DNA from: DATIYF01 sp035517775
GTDB taxonomy: Bacteria > Acidobacteriota > Terriglobia > Terriglobales > Acidobacteriaceae
Length of the DNA stretch: 64,000 nt
Assembly: GCA_035517775.1 (NCBI GenBank)
Contig: DATIYF010000103.1
Coordinates: 13,739-77,738 of the forward strand
Reading direction: 5' to 3'
A model generated the notes under the pieces. The model saw only the letters and a list, made by a program, of their open reading frames with translations. It did no database searches and was not told where the DNA came from. Positions 9,104 through 17,325 of this stretch are shown piece by piece. The position numbers and the translations under genes were made by a program. The stretch's first letter is position 1, and every line of letters begins with the position of its first letter.

Positions 9104-10361
9104 TCATTTCATCTCGACTGTATGGCCCGGCTGACTGAATTCCCTTGAGCTTGTTCGTGAGTTGTTCATACTCGCTATTCTTTCCGCAGCATTCTCCCGG
9201 CGGAATGGGGGCGCCGTGCGGGCAGGTGCGGGGATGGCCGAGGAAGGCGCAGATTTTGTCGGTCGCGCCCGGCGAAAGAATGTGCTCGAACTTGCAGGCC
9301 TGCTCTTCGATTTCGGTTTCGCTGTCCATGGCCAGGCTGTCGGTGAACAGGCGCTCGGCCAGGCGGTGGCGGCGAATCACGTCGGCGGCGCGCTTGCGGC
9401 CGCGCTCGGTCATTTCGATGATCATGCTGCCATCGCCGGTAGAAGCCCCCAAAGGCTTCAGGTTGTCGTGGCAGGGATTCACGAAGGGCCTGTGGACATG
9501 CCTCTCCGGGGGATGCGGCCCCGCCGCCACCAATCCCAATTCCGTCATTTTCTCCACGGCAATGCTCACGGGCAGGGCGCCATGGACTTCCATATGCTCC
9601 AGCTCGGCGATCTCGCCGTGCTCGGCCATCACCCACAGTTCTTCCAGCACCTCGTCAAACTGCTCTTCATCGGCCATGGCGAAGACTTCCTGGGCGGCAA
9701 TCCTGCCATGGTGCAGTTCGATTCGCCGGTCGGCCAGGCGGGCCACCACGGGATCGTGGGTGACCATCACGATGGTCCGCCCCTGCTGATGCAGCTCGCG
9801 CAAAAGGCGCAGCACGATTTCCTCGTTCACGGCGTCGAGGTTGCCGGTCGGTTCATCGGCCAGCACGATTCTGGGATCGTTGATCAGCGCCCGCGCAATG
9901 CACACCCGCTGCTGCTCGCCGCCGGAAAGCTGCGAGGGAAGATGGCGGGCGCGCTCTCTCAGGCCCACGCGGGCCAGGGCGTCGAGCGCCTCCTGTTCGT
10001 CGGTCATGCTATGGAAATACTGCGCCAGCATGACATTTTCGAGCGCGGTGAGGTAAGGAATCAGATGAAATTGCTGGAAGACAAAACCGATCTTTTCGGC
10101 GCGTACCCGGTTCAGGTCTGAGTTGCTGAGCCCGGCCACATTCTCGCCATCGAGCCAGATTTCGCCGGAGCTGGGGCGGTCGAGGCAGCCGACCAGATTC
10201 ACCAGAGTGGATTTGCCCGAGCCTGAAGGCCCCATGATCGCGACCCACTCGCCGGACTCTACGTGGAGAGAAAAATCATCGAGCGCGCGAATCACTCCGC
10301 CGCCGCCGTGGGCTTCAGCCTGGGCGGGATACAGCCGGCTGACATGCTTCAACCGGATCAC
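9093..10361 (-). CDS. ABC transporter ATPase fused to a DtxR-type metalloregulator
   Basis: One uninterrupted 422-residue frame. Residues 1-225 are a MacB/LolD-type ABC ATPase: Walker A GPSGSGKST (44-52), Q-loop FVFQQF, signature LSGGEQ (145-150), Walker B IVLADEP (165-171) and H-loop His202. Residues about 232-390 match an iron-dependent repressor of the DtxR/MntR family: a winged-helix-like part ending EKMTELGLV, then MTERGRKRAADVIRRHRLAERLF, CKFEH, and HPRTCPHGAPIPPG. By alignment with DtxR, His332, Glu336, Cys356, Glu359 and His360 would be metal ligands; Glu352 replaces the usual His. It ends an iron-transport operon with the two permeases and FTR1 protein, so the tail may sense iron to gate ATPase activity or regulate transcription. 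A GTG start lies 8 nt after GGAG. Confidence 0.88.
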   Translation of the reverse strand: MIRLKHVSRLYPAQAEAHGGGGVIRALDDFSLHVESGEWVAIMGPSGSGKSTLVNLVGCLDRPSSGEIWLDGENVAGLSNSDLNRVRAEKIGFVFQQFHLIPYLTALENVMLAQYFHSMTDEQEALDALARVGLRERARHLPSQLSGGEQQRVCIARALINDPRIVLADEPTGNLDAVNEEIVLRLLRELHQQGRTIVMVTHDPVVARLADRRIELHHGRIAAQEVFAMADEEQFDEVLEELWVMAEHGEIAELEHMEVHGALPVSIAVEKMTELGLVAAGPHPPERHVHRPFVNPCHDNLKPLGASTGDGSMIIEMTERGRKRAADVIRRHRLAERLFTDSLAMDSETEIEEQACKFEHILSPGATDKICAFLGHPRTCPHGAPIPPGECCGKNSEYEQLTNKLKGIQSAGPYSRDEMNER

Positions 10362-10362
10362 T

Positions 10363-11511
10363 TCAATCTCCCCTCAATATCATAGCGGGCTGCACGCGCC
10401 GTAGCAGGGTAATCGGCAGGGCCGCGGAAAGCAAGGCTACCGTTATACATCCAGCTAATACCACGGGAAAGACTTCAAAACGGGGGCTTACCGGGGCGTG
10501 AAAATTAATGCGGCCGATCCAGGCTGCCGCCCCAATGCCGATGGCAAAGCCAAGAACAGCGCCTACCGCGCCCAGCACGGCAGCCTCGGCCGCGAAGAAA
10601 GCGCTCATCAGCCGCTGCGAGGCGCCCAGGGCTTTCATGATGGCGAAATCGCGGCGGCGATCAAACACCCAGCCCATCAGGGTGGCCAGCACGCACAGGG
10701 CCGCCGTAAGAATGATCAGCGCCGCCGCCGCCAGCAGCGTGGAGCGGGTTTTTCCCAGGACCCGGGCCTCGCCTTCGACCACCTGGCGAACCGGACGAAC
10801 CTGCACCGAAGGCAGGGCCTGGGAAAGCTTCCGCAAGGTCTCATTCACCTCGGCGGGCGGGCCGGAGGCGGCAATCTCAATGGTAGAGGGTTGCACGCCA
10901 GTCCAGGCCTCGAAGTCGGCCAAGGAAAGATAGATTCGGCTGTCCTCGGCCGCCCCGGTGCGCAGCGATCCCGAAGGAAGCAGATGGATGGTGCGCGAGT
11001 GGAAGGTCAAGTCGAAAGGCTTGCCGCTGGGGCTGACCAGCGAAGCCGCCCGCACTCCCACCAGGGCTTGCAATGGGGCCTGCGGCCAGGCACCGACCGC
11101 CCACCAATCGTCCAGGCGGCGCACCTGAGCAAAATCTGTGCCCGAAACTACGACGGGCCGCCCGCCGGCCACGGTGGCAACCACGTAGGCAAAGGGGACC
11201 GCCAGCCCGCGGCCGGCTAGAGTCGCGTTTACGGTCTGCAGCGCATCGGGGGGGAGCGCCTGTCCCTCTTCCGCCACCACCACGATATTGGCTCCGTAGT
11301 TGCGAAATTCGCGGCGCAGCTTGGCCTGCACATCCACGTAAAGGTTGAGCATAGCGGTGGCCGCGGCCGCCGCTACCACCATCGCCAGCAGGGCGGCGGC
11401 AGCCCGGCCCCGGCGAAGCACGGCAGCGCGCCATAACATGCGCAGGAACATGGAAGTGTGATGCCCCGCGGAGCGCCGCACGGCCACGCCGGAGCTGGCG
11501 CCGGTTTTCAT
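10363..11511 (-). CDS. FtsX/MacB-like ABC permease, second copy
   Basis: A 382-residue inner-membrane permease with one N-terminal membrane helix (about 38-60), a periplasmic domain, and three C-terminal helices (about 262-380). This is the FtsX-type fold found in MacB and LolCE. The first 18 or so residues may be over-called; an internal ATG before FLRMLWRAAVLRRGR is an alternative start. The annotated start overlaps the stop of the first permease by 4 nt, and the ATPase starts 1 nt after its stop. It probably pairs with its neighbour and the ABC-DtxR ATPase. The arrangement of FTR1, two FtsX-like permeases and an ATPase resembles the Campylobacter P19 iron-uptake cassette. Confidence 0.85.
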   Translation of the reverse strand: MKTGASSGVAVRRSAGHHTSMFLRMLWRAAVLRRGRAAAALLAMVVAAAAATAMLNLYVDVQAKLRREFRNYGANIVVVAEEGQALPPDALQTVNATLAGRGLAVPFAYVVATVAGGRPVVVSGTDFAQVRRLDDWWAVGAWPQAPLQALVGVRAASLVSPSGKPFDLTFHSRTIHLLPSGSLRTGAAEDSRIYLSLADFEAWTGVQPSTIEIAASGPPAEVNETLRKLSQALPSVQVRPVRQVVEGEARVLGKTRSTLLAAAALIILTAALCVLATLMGWVFDRRRDFAIMKALGASQRLMSAFFAAEAAVLGAVGAVLGFAIGIGAAAWIGRINFHAPVSPRFEVFPVVLAGCITVALLSAALPITLLRRVQPAMILRGD

Positions 11512-12767
11512 GCTTCACCTCGCAGGGCATACACGGGATCGAATTTGACCGCGCGGCGGATGGCGGCGGCGCTGCCGGCGAAGCTCACCATGACGGCAAT
11601 CGCCAGGATGATCGGCAACAGCACCGGCTGGATGGTGATCTCTGAGCCGAAAATGGCGCGGCCAATTTCTCGCGCCAGCACCGCGCCCGCGGCAAATCCT
11701 ACCGCCCCGCCCAAAAGCGCCAGAAGCGCCGCCTCGGCAAGAAACAACGCGACCACGGCCGCACTGCCGGCGCCCAGCGCCCGCATCAGCCCTACCTCGG
11801 CACGGCGCTCGAAGATGGCGGTGGCCATGGCAGCCGAAACCGCCAGCGCCGAAGCCAGCAGTGCCGCCAGCGTGACCAGCAGCATTAATCCCGTGATCCG
11901 CGAAAGGATTGTGCCTTCGCTCTGCGCCACGCGGCGAATCTGCTCGGCGTGGGAATGGGGAATCGTCTCTTCGAGGTTATAGGCGATAGACTGCGGGTAG
12001 GGCGAGCAGTACCAGCGGTCATACAGCTCGGGGCCCATGGACTTGGGGTCGCGCCGGGCCAGGGCATCTTCCGGCTTGGTAAGCGCGCTCACGTAAATGC
12101 GCCGCACCGCGCCGGGCTTGCCCAGGATTTGCTGCGCCAGGGCCAGCGGGGCGACGATCTGGTCGTCTTCTTCGCCGCCGGTGGAAACAATCCCGGCTAC
12201 ACGGTGGGATTGTCCCGCAATCTCAATCTCATCTCCCGCTTTGCGCCCCAGCCGTGAGGCCAGATTCGCGCCCAGCAGCACGTCCTGCGAGTCGTCTTCC
12301 GGCCAGGCGCCTTCCACCTTCCACCATGAGTTCGTGCTGCGCACGCCGGTGGTGAAGGTTTCTTTCTCAAAGGTGAGATGTTTTGCAAAATAGGTCCCTA
12401 GCAGGGTGACCGGCCGTAGATCCGCACCCACATGGACATTTACCGGCAACATGGGCGCAAAGCCGAGAATGTTGTTGCGCCAGAACATGCTCTTGATTTT
12501 GGGCAGGTCGGCTTCATTGAGGTAGGCGCCGTCGCTCGGCGGCTTGAGGTCCACGCCGCCAATTTCCACATCCAGAGTGTCATCCTGGGGAATAACGATC
12601 AGGTTCGCGCCATAGCTGCGCAGCTCGCGGCTAATCTTGTCGCCCACGTCGGTGGCAACGGCGATCATGGCTGTGGCCACGCCTACGCCCAGCACGATGG
12701 CAGTGCCCGCCAGCAGCTTGCTGCGTTTCTGCCGCCGGAAAGATTCGTAAACCAGCCGCAGGAACAT
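11508..12767 (-). CDS. FtsX/MacB-like ABC permease, first copy
   Basis: A 419-residue permease with an N-terminal helix (about 18-38), a large periplasmic domain and three C-terminal helices (about 285-405). A typical FtsX ending, RRAVKFDPVYALRGEA, is present. It shares the RSYGANLIVIPQ / RNYGANIVVVAE block with its downstream paralogue, indicating an old duplication that forms a heterodimeric transporter. The start lies 4 nt after the stop of the FTR1-DUF2318 gene, so the operon is tightly packed. Substrate is inferred from the iron-permease neighbour, not from its own sequence. Confidence 0.87.
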   Translation of the reverse strand: MFLRLVYESFRRQKRSKLLAGTAIVLGVGVATAMIAVATDVGDKISRELRSYGANLIVIPQDDTLDVEIGGVDLKPPSDGAYLNEADLPKIKSMFWRNNILGFAPMLPVNVHVGADLRPVTLLGTYFAKHLTFEKETFTTGVRSTNSWWKVEGAWPEDDSQDVLLGANLASRLGRKAGDEIEIAGQSHRVAGIVSTGGEEDDQIVAPLALAQQILGKPGAVRRIYVSALTKPEDALARRDPKSMGPELYDRWYCSPYPQSIAYNLEETIPHSHAEQIRRVAQSEGTILSRITGLMLLVTLAALLASALAVSAAMATAIFERRAEVGLMRALGAGSAAVVALFLAEAALLALLGGAVGFAAGAVLAREIGRAIFGSEITIQPVLLPIILAIAVMVSFAGSAAAIRRAVKFDPVYALRGEA

Positions 12768-12771
12768 GGGG

Positions 12772-14019
12772 CTATTTCTCGAAAAGGCGGCTGTAGGCCG
12801 CTAGCTCCGCCTCTTGAATGATGACGGCGGTCCGCGTGACCTCTGCCTTCAGGGGAATCGGATTGCATCCGCCCTTGGTGCCGATGGATGCGGCATTGAT
12901 GGGCGCGGCACAGTTCTTACAGATCACTCCATTCGGACCTTTGTAAAAGCCGGCAGCGCCGCAGATCTCGCAGGCGTCGAGCACCGTGGCGATATGGCCA
13001 TCCGGCTTCTGATAGAGCCAGAATCGAACTTCGACGCCGTTCTCTTTGGCCTCAAAACGGTGCAGGTCGCCATCGGAGACGCTGGAGACGGGGATGCTCA
13101 CCAGCCCATTCACGAAGGTGACCGGAGTGGCCGGCGAAAGCGCGCTCACGCTCTTGGTGTAGATGAACTCGGCGGTCACCAGCACGATGAAAACGAACGA
13201 ACTGGCGTACACCGAGGCCATCCACAAGCGCTCGCGGCGGGCGCTCCACACCGCTTTGCGCCGGGCGGCGGGCGATTCGGGAAGCGGGCCGGGCTGCCGC
13301 CGCTTGACTTCAAACAGCACCATGAGTGCGGCCAGGGCCACAATGGTGACAAAGAAGAAGAAATCGTTGCGCACGATGGGCCCGACAATCGCCATCTCCT
13401 CCCGCGAAGAGGGAAGGATGCCGTTCTCGGAAAGCTCATGCAGGCCGGAGACGATGAGCTGCGCCGCCACGAAGTACAGAATGACGGTCGTGACCCGGAA
13501 GAACTTCTGCAGATTGATGCGTACGCTGCCCTTGACGAACATCACGCCGAAGGCGATGGCCGCGATCACCCCCAGCAGCGTGCCCAGAAAGCTGAGCAGT
13601 TCGGTGGAGTTCAGCGAGACCGCGCCCAGAATCAGCACGGTCTCGGCGCCCTCGCGCAGCACCATGAGAAATACGAAGAGGAACAGCCCGATGCGCGAGC
13701 CTTCGCCCGCCAGGGTGCCGATTTTGCCTTCAATCTGCCCCTTCAGCTTGCGGCCCGTCTTCATCATGAACACGATCATCGTGATCACGAAGAAAGCGGC
13801 GGCCAGCATGACCCAGCCCTCGAAGATATCCTCATTCCAGGCGGTATGAGAGAGCAGGATGGCGACGCCAATACTGGCGACAAAGGCCGACACCAAGGCC
13901 GCATACACGGATTTGCGCAGGTCGGGGCGGCCGATTTTGGCCAGATAGGCGAGGGTGATGCCCACAATCAGGGCGGCTTCCACCCCTTCGCGCAACGTGA
14001 CAATGAAAGCTTGAAGCAT
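12772..14019 (-). CDS. FTR1-family iron permease with C-terminal DUF2318 domain
   Basis: A 415-residue membrane protein. The first part is an FTR1/EfeU permease with seven or so helices and two REGxE motifs, REGVE (10-14) and REGAE (122-126), which coordinate iron during transport. After a further helix (about 265-287) comes a periplasmic-type DUF2318 domain with paired cysteines, CEIC (350-353) and CKNC (367-370), and GGCNPIPL (384-391). In the Campylobacter P19 locus FTR1 and the DUF2318 protein are separate genes; here they form one chain. No P19-like periplasmic protein is visible nearby. The upstream 160 nt contain a CCTAGG palindrome (14063-14068), too short to call a DtxR box. The ribosome site is weak. 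Confidence 0.9.
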   Translation of the reverse strand: MLQAFIVTLREGVEAALIVGITLAYLAKIGRPDLRKSVYAALVSAFVASIGVAILLSHTAWNEDIFEGWVMLAAAFFVITMIVFMMKTGRKLKGQIEGKIGTLAGEGSRIGLFLFVFLMVLREGAETVLILGAVSLNSTELLSFLGTLLGVIAAIAFGVMFVKGSVRINLQKFFRVTTVILYFVAAQLIVSGLHELSENGILPSSREEMAIVGPIVRNDFFFFVTIVALAALMVLFEVKRRQPGPLPESPAARRKAVWSARRERLWMASVYASSFVFIVLVTAEFIYTKSVSALSPATPVTFVNGLVSIPVSSVSDGDLHRFEAKENGVEVRFWLYQKPDGHIATVLDACEICGAAGFYKGPNGVICKNCAAPINAASIGTKGGCNPIPLKAEVTRTAVIIQEAELAAYSRLFEK

Positions 14020-14180
14020 CTAGGTATGTCGCAGGGCCGTGTGGAAAACAAGCTCCAATCCACCTAGGATATTCTTCCCGTCAGTTGCCGGTCAACGCAG
14101 GTACGCGCTTTTGTGAGGACAATTACCGGGCTCGCGTAGAAATTGGGTTCCGCCCGGTCCTGGCGGAAGTGCAGGTGCGT

Positions 14181-14867
14181 TTATAGGCGCCTTAGAAATG
14201 CCTTAGCTTTTTCCGAGTGGGGGAACAGCCGCTCTTCTGTCATGAACTCTGCCGAGTGCACGCAGCGCCGGCTGCCCCGCAACTTGACCGGATGCTTGAG
14301 ATGCAGCATCTCGTGATAGACCAGGTATTCAACGACATAGCGGGGAACTCGCGGGCTGTCGAGGGCCGAACTGACGATGATGGCGTTGTGTGCCGGATCG
14401 TAGTGGCCGAGCATGCGGCGCGCCTCGTTCTGGCTCCAGCTCATTTGCGGGCGTCCCAGCAAGCCATGAAAGAAGCGCGCATTCAGCTCGTCGAAGATCG
14501 TTTCCAGGTGATAGCAGTGGCCCTGGGCAGAGCGCAGCCGCTTGCGCCCGCGGATTTGCCGCACCAGGTGGGCTTGCCGGCGAACGTCATGACTGGAGAC
14601 GTAGCGCCGAAAGCGGACGGCATGGGCAGGTTCCACGGGACGGCGGTACATTTTGGCCAGCAGAATGTGGGCAATAGCGCGGAGCACCCCTTCGGGCGCG
14701 CCTTGCAGCAGGTCGGAAAGCCGCACCAGGAGCTTGCCCTGGCGCAGCCGGATGGTGTTATTGATGTCGGCGAAGGCGTAAAACTCGACCGAAAGCTCGG
14801 GAAGAGGGGCCCGCGGCCGCAGCTCGCGGTATGTTTCCTCAAAGATGTAAAGAAGACCCTGGTTCAC
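14181..14867 (-). CDS. SprT-like zinc metallopeptidase-domain protein
   Basis: A 228-residue soluble protein. The C-terminal half has the zincin motif HEMLHLKH (about residues 186-193), preceded by YVVEYLVYHEM. This fits SprT-like or YgjP-like metallopeptidase domains. The N-terminal half is rich in Arg and Leu and could bind nucleic acid, but I see no named domain there. The substrate is unknown. It lies 160 nt upstream of the iron cassette on the same strand, so read-through is possible. The ATG at 14867 is the natural start. Confidence 0.75.
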   Translation of the reverse strand: MNQGLLYIFEETYRELRPRAPLPELSVEFYAFADINNTIRLRQGKLLVRLSDLLQGAPEGVLRAIAHILLAKMYRRPVEPAHAVRFRRYVSSHDVRRQAHLVRQIRGRKRLRSAQGHCYHLETIFDELNARFFHGLLGRPQMSWSQNEARRMLGHYDPAHNAIIVSSALDSPRVPRYVVEYLVYHEMLHLKHPVKLRGSRRCVHSAEFMTEERLFPHSEKAKAFLRRL

Positions 14868-14997
14868 GCTATCTCACTTTAGCACGCAAACATGCCAGGG
14901 CATGAAAGACGAAGCGGTCAATCAGTAACCACCAAAGACCTCGTGATCTTTCGCGCCTTCGCGGTCCTTTTTCTGGGCGGCAGCGAGGTCAGTTCAA

Positions 14998-15534
14998 TCA
15001 AGGCTTGATCAGTTTCTTATGCTTGGCCGCCTCTTCCTGGTCAGAGAGCAATTGCCGGTGGTCTTTCACGCCGTCATCCACATCCTCAATCGAACTCTGC
15101 AGCACAAAGGCATACTTCTCTACCTCGGCCCGGCTGGCGGTAGCGGAATCTTTGAGCGCCCGCAGCTTGGCCTGAAACTCGGTATCCGCCTCGATCACCT
15201 TGGTGAGCACCTTGCGAATATCGTCCTTGCGGTCGGCAAAGGTCTCAACGTTATCATCAAGCTCGTCGTAAACGCTCAGAAAGTCGTCCAGCCGGTCGTG
15301 AATCTCCTGGCCGCGCTCGGCCACCTTGGGATCGGTGCGCGCGGTTTCGACCGCATCCAGGCGCAAGCGGGCAAACTTGATGTACAGTTCCAGCCTCTGG
15401 AGCGGCTCCTGGGCGGTATCGCGCAGTTGATCAATTTCGAGCTGATTCAGCGGATCCTGCCGGGACTGCGCCCGGGCACTAACCGCGATAAGCAGCGCGG
15501 CGCCGCAGATCAGCCAGTGATACTTGGCCATCAT
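14998..15534 (-). CDS. Exported coiled-coil protein of unknown function
   Basis: The 178-residue product starts with a signal peptide ending ARAQS (about residue 23). The mature part is almost entirely charged helix with heptad-like spacing (for example LNQLEIDQLRDTAQEPLQRLE and the FADRKDDIRKVLTKVIEADTEF region). No known domain is recognised. Its ATG overlaps the stop of the preceding small gene as ATGA, and that gene follows the TPR gene, so the three form a unit behind uvrA. A periplasmic structural or chaperone-like role is possible but unsupported. Confidence 0.6.
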   Translation of the reverse strand: MMAKYHWLICGAALLIAVSARAQSRQDPLNQLEIDQLRDTAQEPLQRLELYIKFARLRLDAVETARTDPKVAERGQEIHDRLDDFLSVYDELDDNVETFADRKDDIRKVLTKVIEADTEFQAKLRALKDSATASRAEVEKYAFVLQSSIEDVDDGVKDHRQLLSDQEEAAKHKKLIKP

Positions 15535-15974
15535 TTCTTCTTCTTGTTCTTGCCGAACATGCGGTCAAGCAGCCGGGTGCGCAGACCCTGCAGATGGTCA
15601 ATGGCCGCCTGCACCGGGGCCTGGTCCTCGAAGTCCAGAGTGCGCTTCATATTGGCTAGCTTGTCGGCCATTTCACGAATGGCGATTTCCGTGTTCTTGA
15701 GCTTGCTGCCGGAAGTGTCGGCGGCGTCGGTCGCTTTATCGCAATAGCTGACGGCATCATTCACCGCGGCGCGGGCCTGCTCGGGTTTGCCGCTGCGGTA
15801 AAGTTCGTCGGCATCGGCGACGCGGCGCTTGGCGATCTTCGCGTAGAGCGGGGGACGGTCCTTCAGGGGCGCTGCCTCCGCCCGCGCAATTAGATCCGGC
15901 AGTGGCTCTTCCTTGCCGGCGAATGCAGCGCCGCCAAGCAGTACCAGGCTGAAGAGCACCAAACAGAAACGCAT
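15531..15974 (-). CDS. Exported helical protein of unknown function
   Basis: A 147-residue product if started at the ATG of MRFCLVLFSL, which has AAGG 7 nt upstream; longer starts at 16001 or 16028 have poorer context. A signal peptide (to about AAFAG) precedes a helical region, and the tail is a Lys-rich cluster (GKNKKKK). A short DELYRSGKPEQARAAVNDA stretch resembles one TPR helix pair. It sits between the TPR gene and another exported helical protein, overlapping the latter by 4 nt. No function is assigned. Confidence 0.58.
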   Translation of the reverse strand: MRFCLVLFSLVLLGGAAFAGKEEPLPDLIARAEAAPLKDRPPLYAKIAKRRVADADELYRSGKPEQARAAVNDAVSYCDKATDAADTSGSKLKNTEIAIREMADKLANMKRTLDFEDQAPVQAAIDHLQGLRTRLLDRMFGKNKKKK

Positions 15975-16005
15975 ACCAGCCTTTCGCGGGGTGGGAGCCA
16001 TGCAG

Positions 16006-17325
16006 TTACTTCTTGGGCTCGATGGCAATCAGGCGGTGGCGCGCCTGCCACTCCTGATCGGGAAACTTGCCCTCTGCGGCCTCCAGAAACTTATGATAAT
16101 TGACCGAGGCATCTTTGTAATCGCGCAGGTGGTCGTAGGCGGTGGCGCGAAGAAAGTAAGTGATCGGGGTTTCGGGCAGCAACGAAGCCCGCTTTTCCAG
16201 TGCTCCCAGCGTGAGTTGATAGTTCTGATTCTCGCTGGCGGCAAAGGCCAGATCGCCGTAGGCGGCGCCGAAGTCAGGCTTCAGGCTTACGGCAATGCCA
16301 AATTCACTCTGCGCTTCAGCGTATCTCTTTTGCTCCAGGATGCATCGGCCCAGAAGATCGTGCAGCTCCGCGTCCCTGGGAGCGGCCGCCAGCAGCGCCC
16401 GGTATTGTGCCTCCGCCCGATCGAACTTTCTCTGCGAAAGATACAGGTCAGCGAGATCGCGCCGCAGCGCGGGATCATTCGGCGCCAGCTTCTGCGCGGC
16501 CTCGAGCTGCGAGATGGCCTGGTCATTCTTTCCTTGCGCCGCCAGGAGCCGCCCCAACTGCATCATGACTGCGGGATCGCTAGGGCGCAGGGCCTGCAGC
16601 TTGGTCAGAACGTCTCTGGCATCGGAGAACCGGCGGCTGCGCATATACAGATTGGCCAGGGCCGTGAGCGCATCTTTGGAGGAGGGATCAATGGCCAGTG
16701 CCGCCTTGTACTCCTGCTCGGCCTCGGTTGGCCGGTTCTGCTTTTCCAGCAATACCCCGGCGGAAAGAAGTGGGTCCGGGTCTTTAGGGCGCAACGCCGC
16801 CGCCTGCTGGTAGGCCTGAATCGCCTGGTCAGGCTGCGTGGCCTCAAGCGCGTCTGCCAATGCCATCCAGGCGCGGGCGTGCCCTTCGTCTATCTCGGCT
16901 GTGGGCTTCAGCTTGGTGGCGGCGCGGAGAAATTGCTCGGCATCGGGCTGGTGGGCCTCGGCCAGCAAAATGCCGAGGTTCAGGTTGGATTCAAACACAT
17001 CCCCCTTGGCCGCCACCGACTTCCGATAGGCTGCAATAGCCTCACCGTTCTTCCCCAGCGCATGATCGGTGAAACCGAGGTCAAACCAGGCCACGTAATT
17101 GTTGGGATCAGCCTGCAGCGCCTTTTTCAGCAAAGGCTCGGCCGCGGCATAATCCTGCTTTCCGATGGCGGCCTCGGCCTGGGCCAGTTCCGGAGGCGGG
17201 CCACCCTGGACTTCGACCTTATGATGGCGCACCGTGCGGCCGGTGTTTTGCCCCAAGGCAAGCGATGCCGCCAGGCATATCGCCAACAGCGAAGACCTAG
17301 TTGTGGCCATTGGAACGCGAGCCAT
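16006..17325 (-). CDS. Exported TPR-repeat protein
   Basis: The product of about 439 residues has a signal peptide (SLLAICLAASLALG) followed by ten or more TPR units. Recurrent motifs include NYVAWFDLGFTDHALGKNGEA and ALTALANLYMRSRRFSDARDVL. TPR proteins act as protein-interaction scaffolds; a periplasmic location is inferred from the signal. The beginning of the gene overlaps the end of uvrA, and an ATG five codons in (17310) is also plausible. Two small exported helical proteins follow, suggesting the three products work together. Confidence 0.8.
   Translation of the reverse strand: MARVPMATTRSSLLAICLAASLALGQNTGRTVRHHKVEVQGGPPPELAQAEAAIGKQDYAAAEPLLKKALQADPNNYVAWFDLGFTDHALGKNGEAIAAYRKSVAAKGDVFESNLNLGILLAEAHQPDAEQFLRAATKLKPTAEIDEGHARAWMALADALEATQPDQAIQAYQQAAALRPKDPDPLLSAGVLLEKQNRPTEAEQEYKAALAIDPSSKDALTALANLYMRSRRFSDARDVLTKLQALRPSDPAVMMQLGRLLAAQGKNDQAISQLEAAQKLAPNDPALRRDLADLYLSQRKFDRAEAQYRALLAAAPRDAELHDLLGRCILEQKRYAEAQSEFGIAVSLKPDFGAAYGDLAFAASENQNYQLTLGALEKRASLLPETPITYFLRATAYDHLRDYKDASVNYHKFLEAAEGKFPDQEWQARHRLIAIEPKK

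Noticed and set aside
14063..14068. CCTAGG as a DtxR operator upstream of the FTR1 gene
   Set aside because: Only six bases are palindromic; a DtxR box needs a 19-bp dyad, which is not present.
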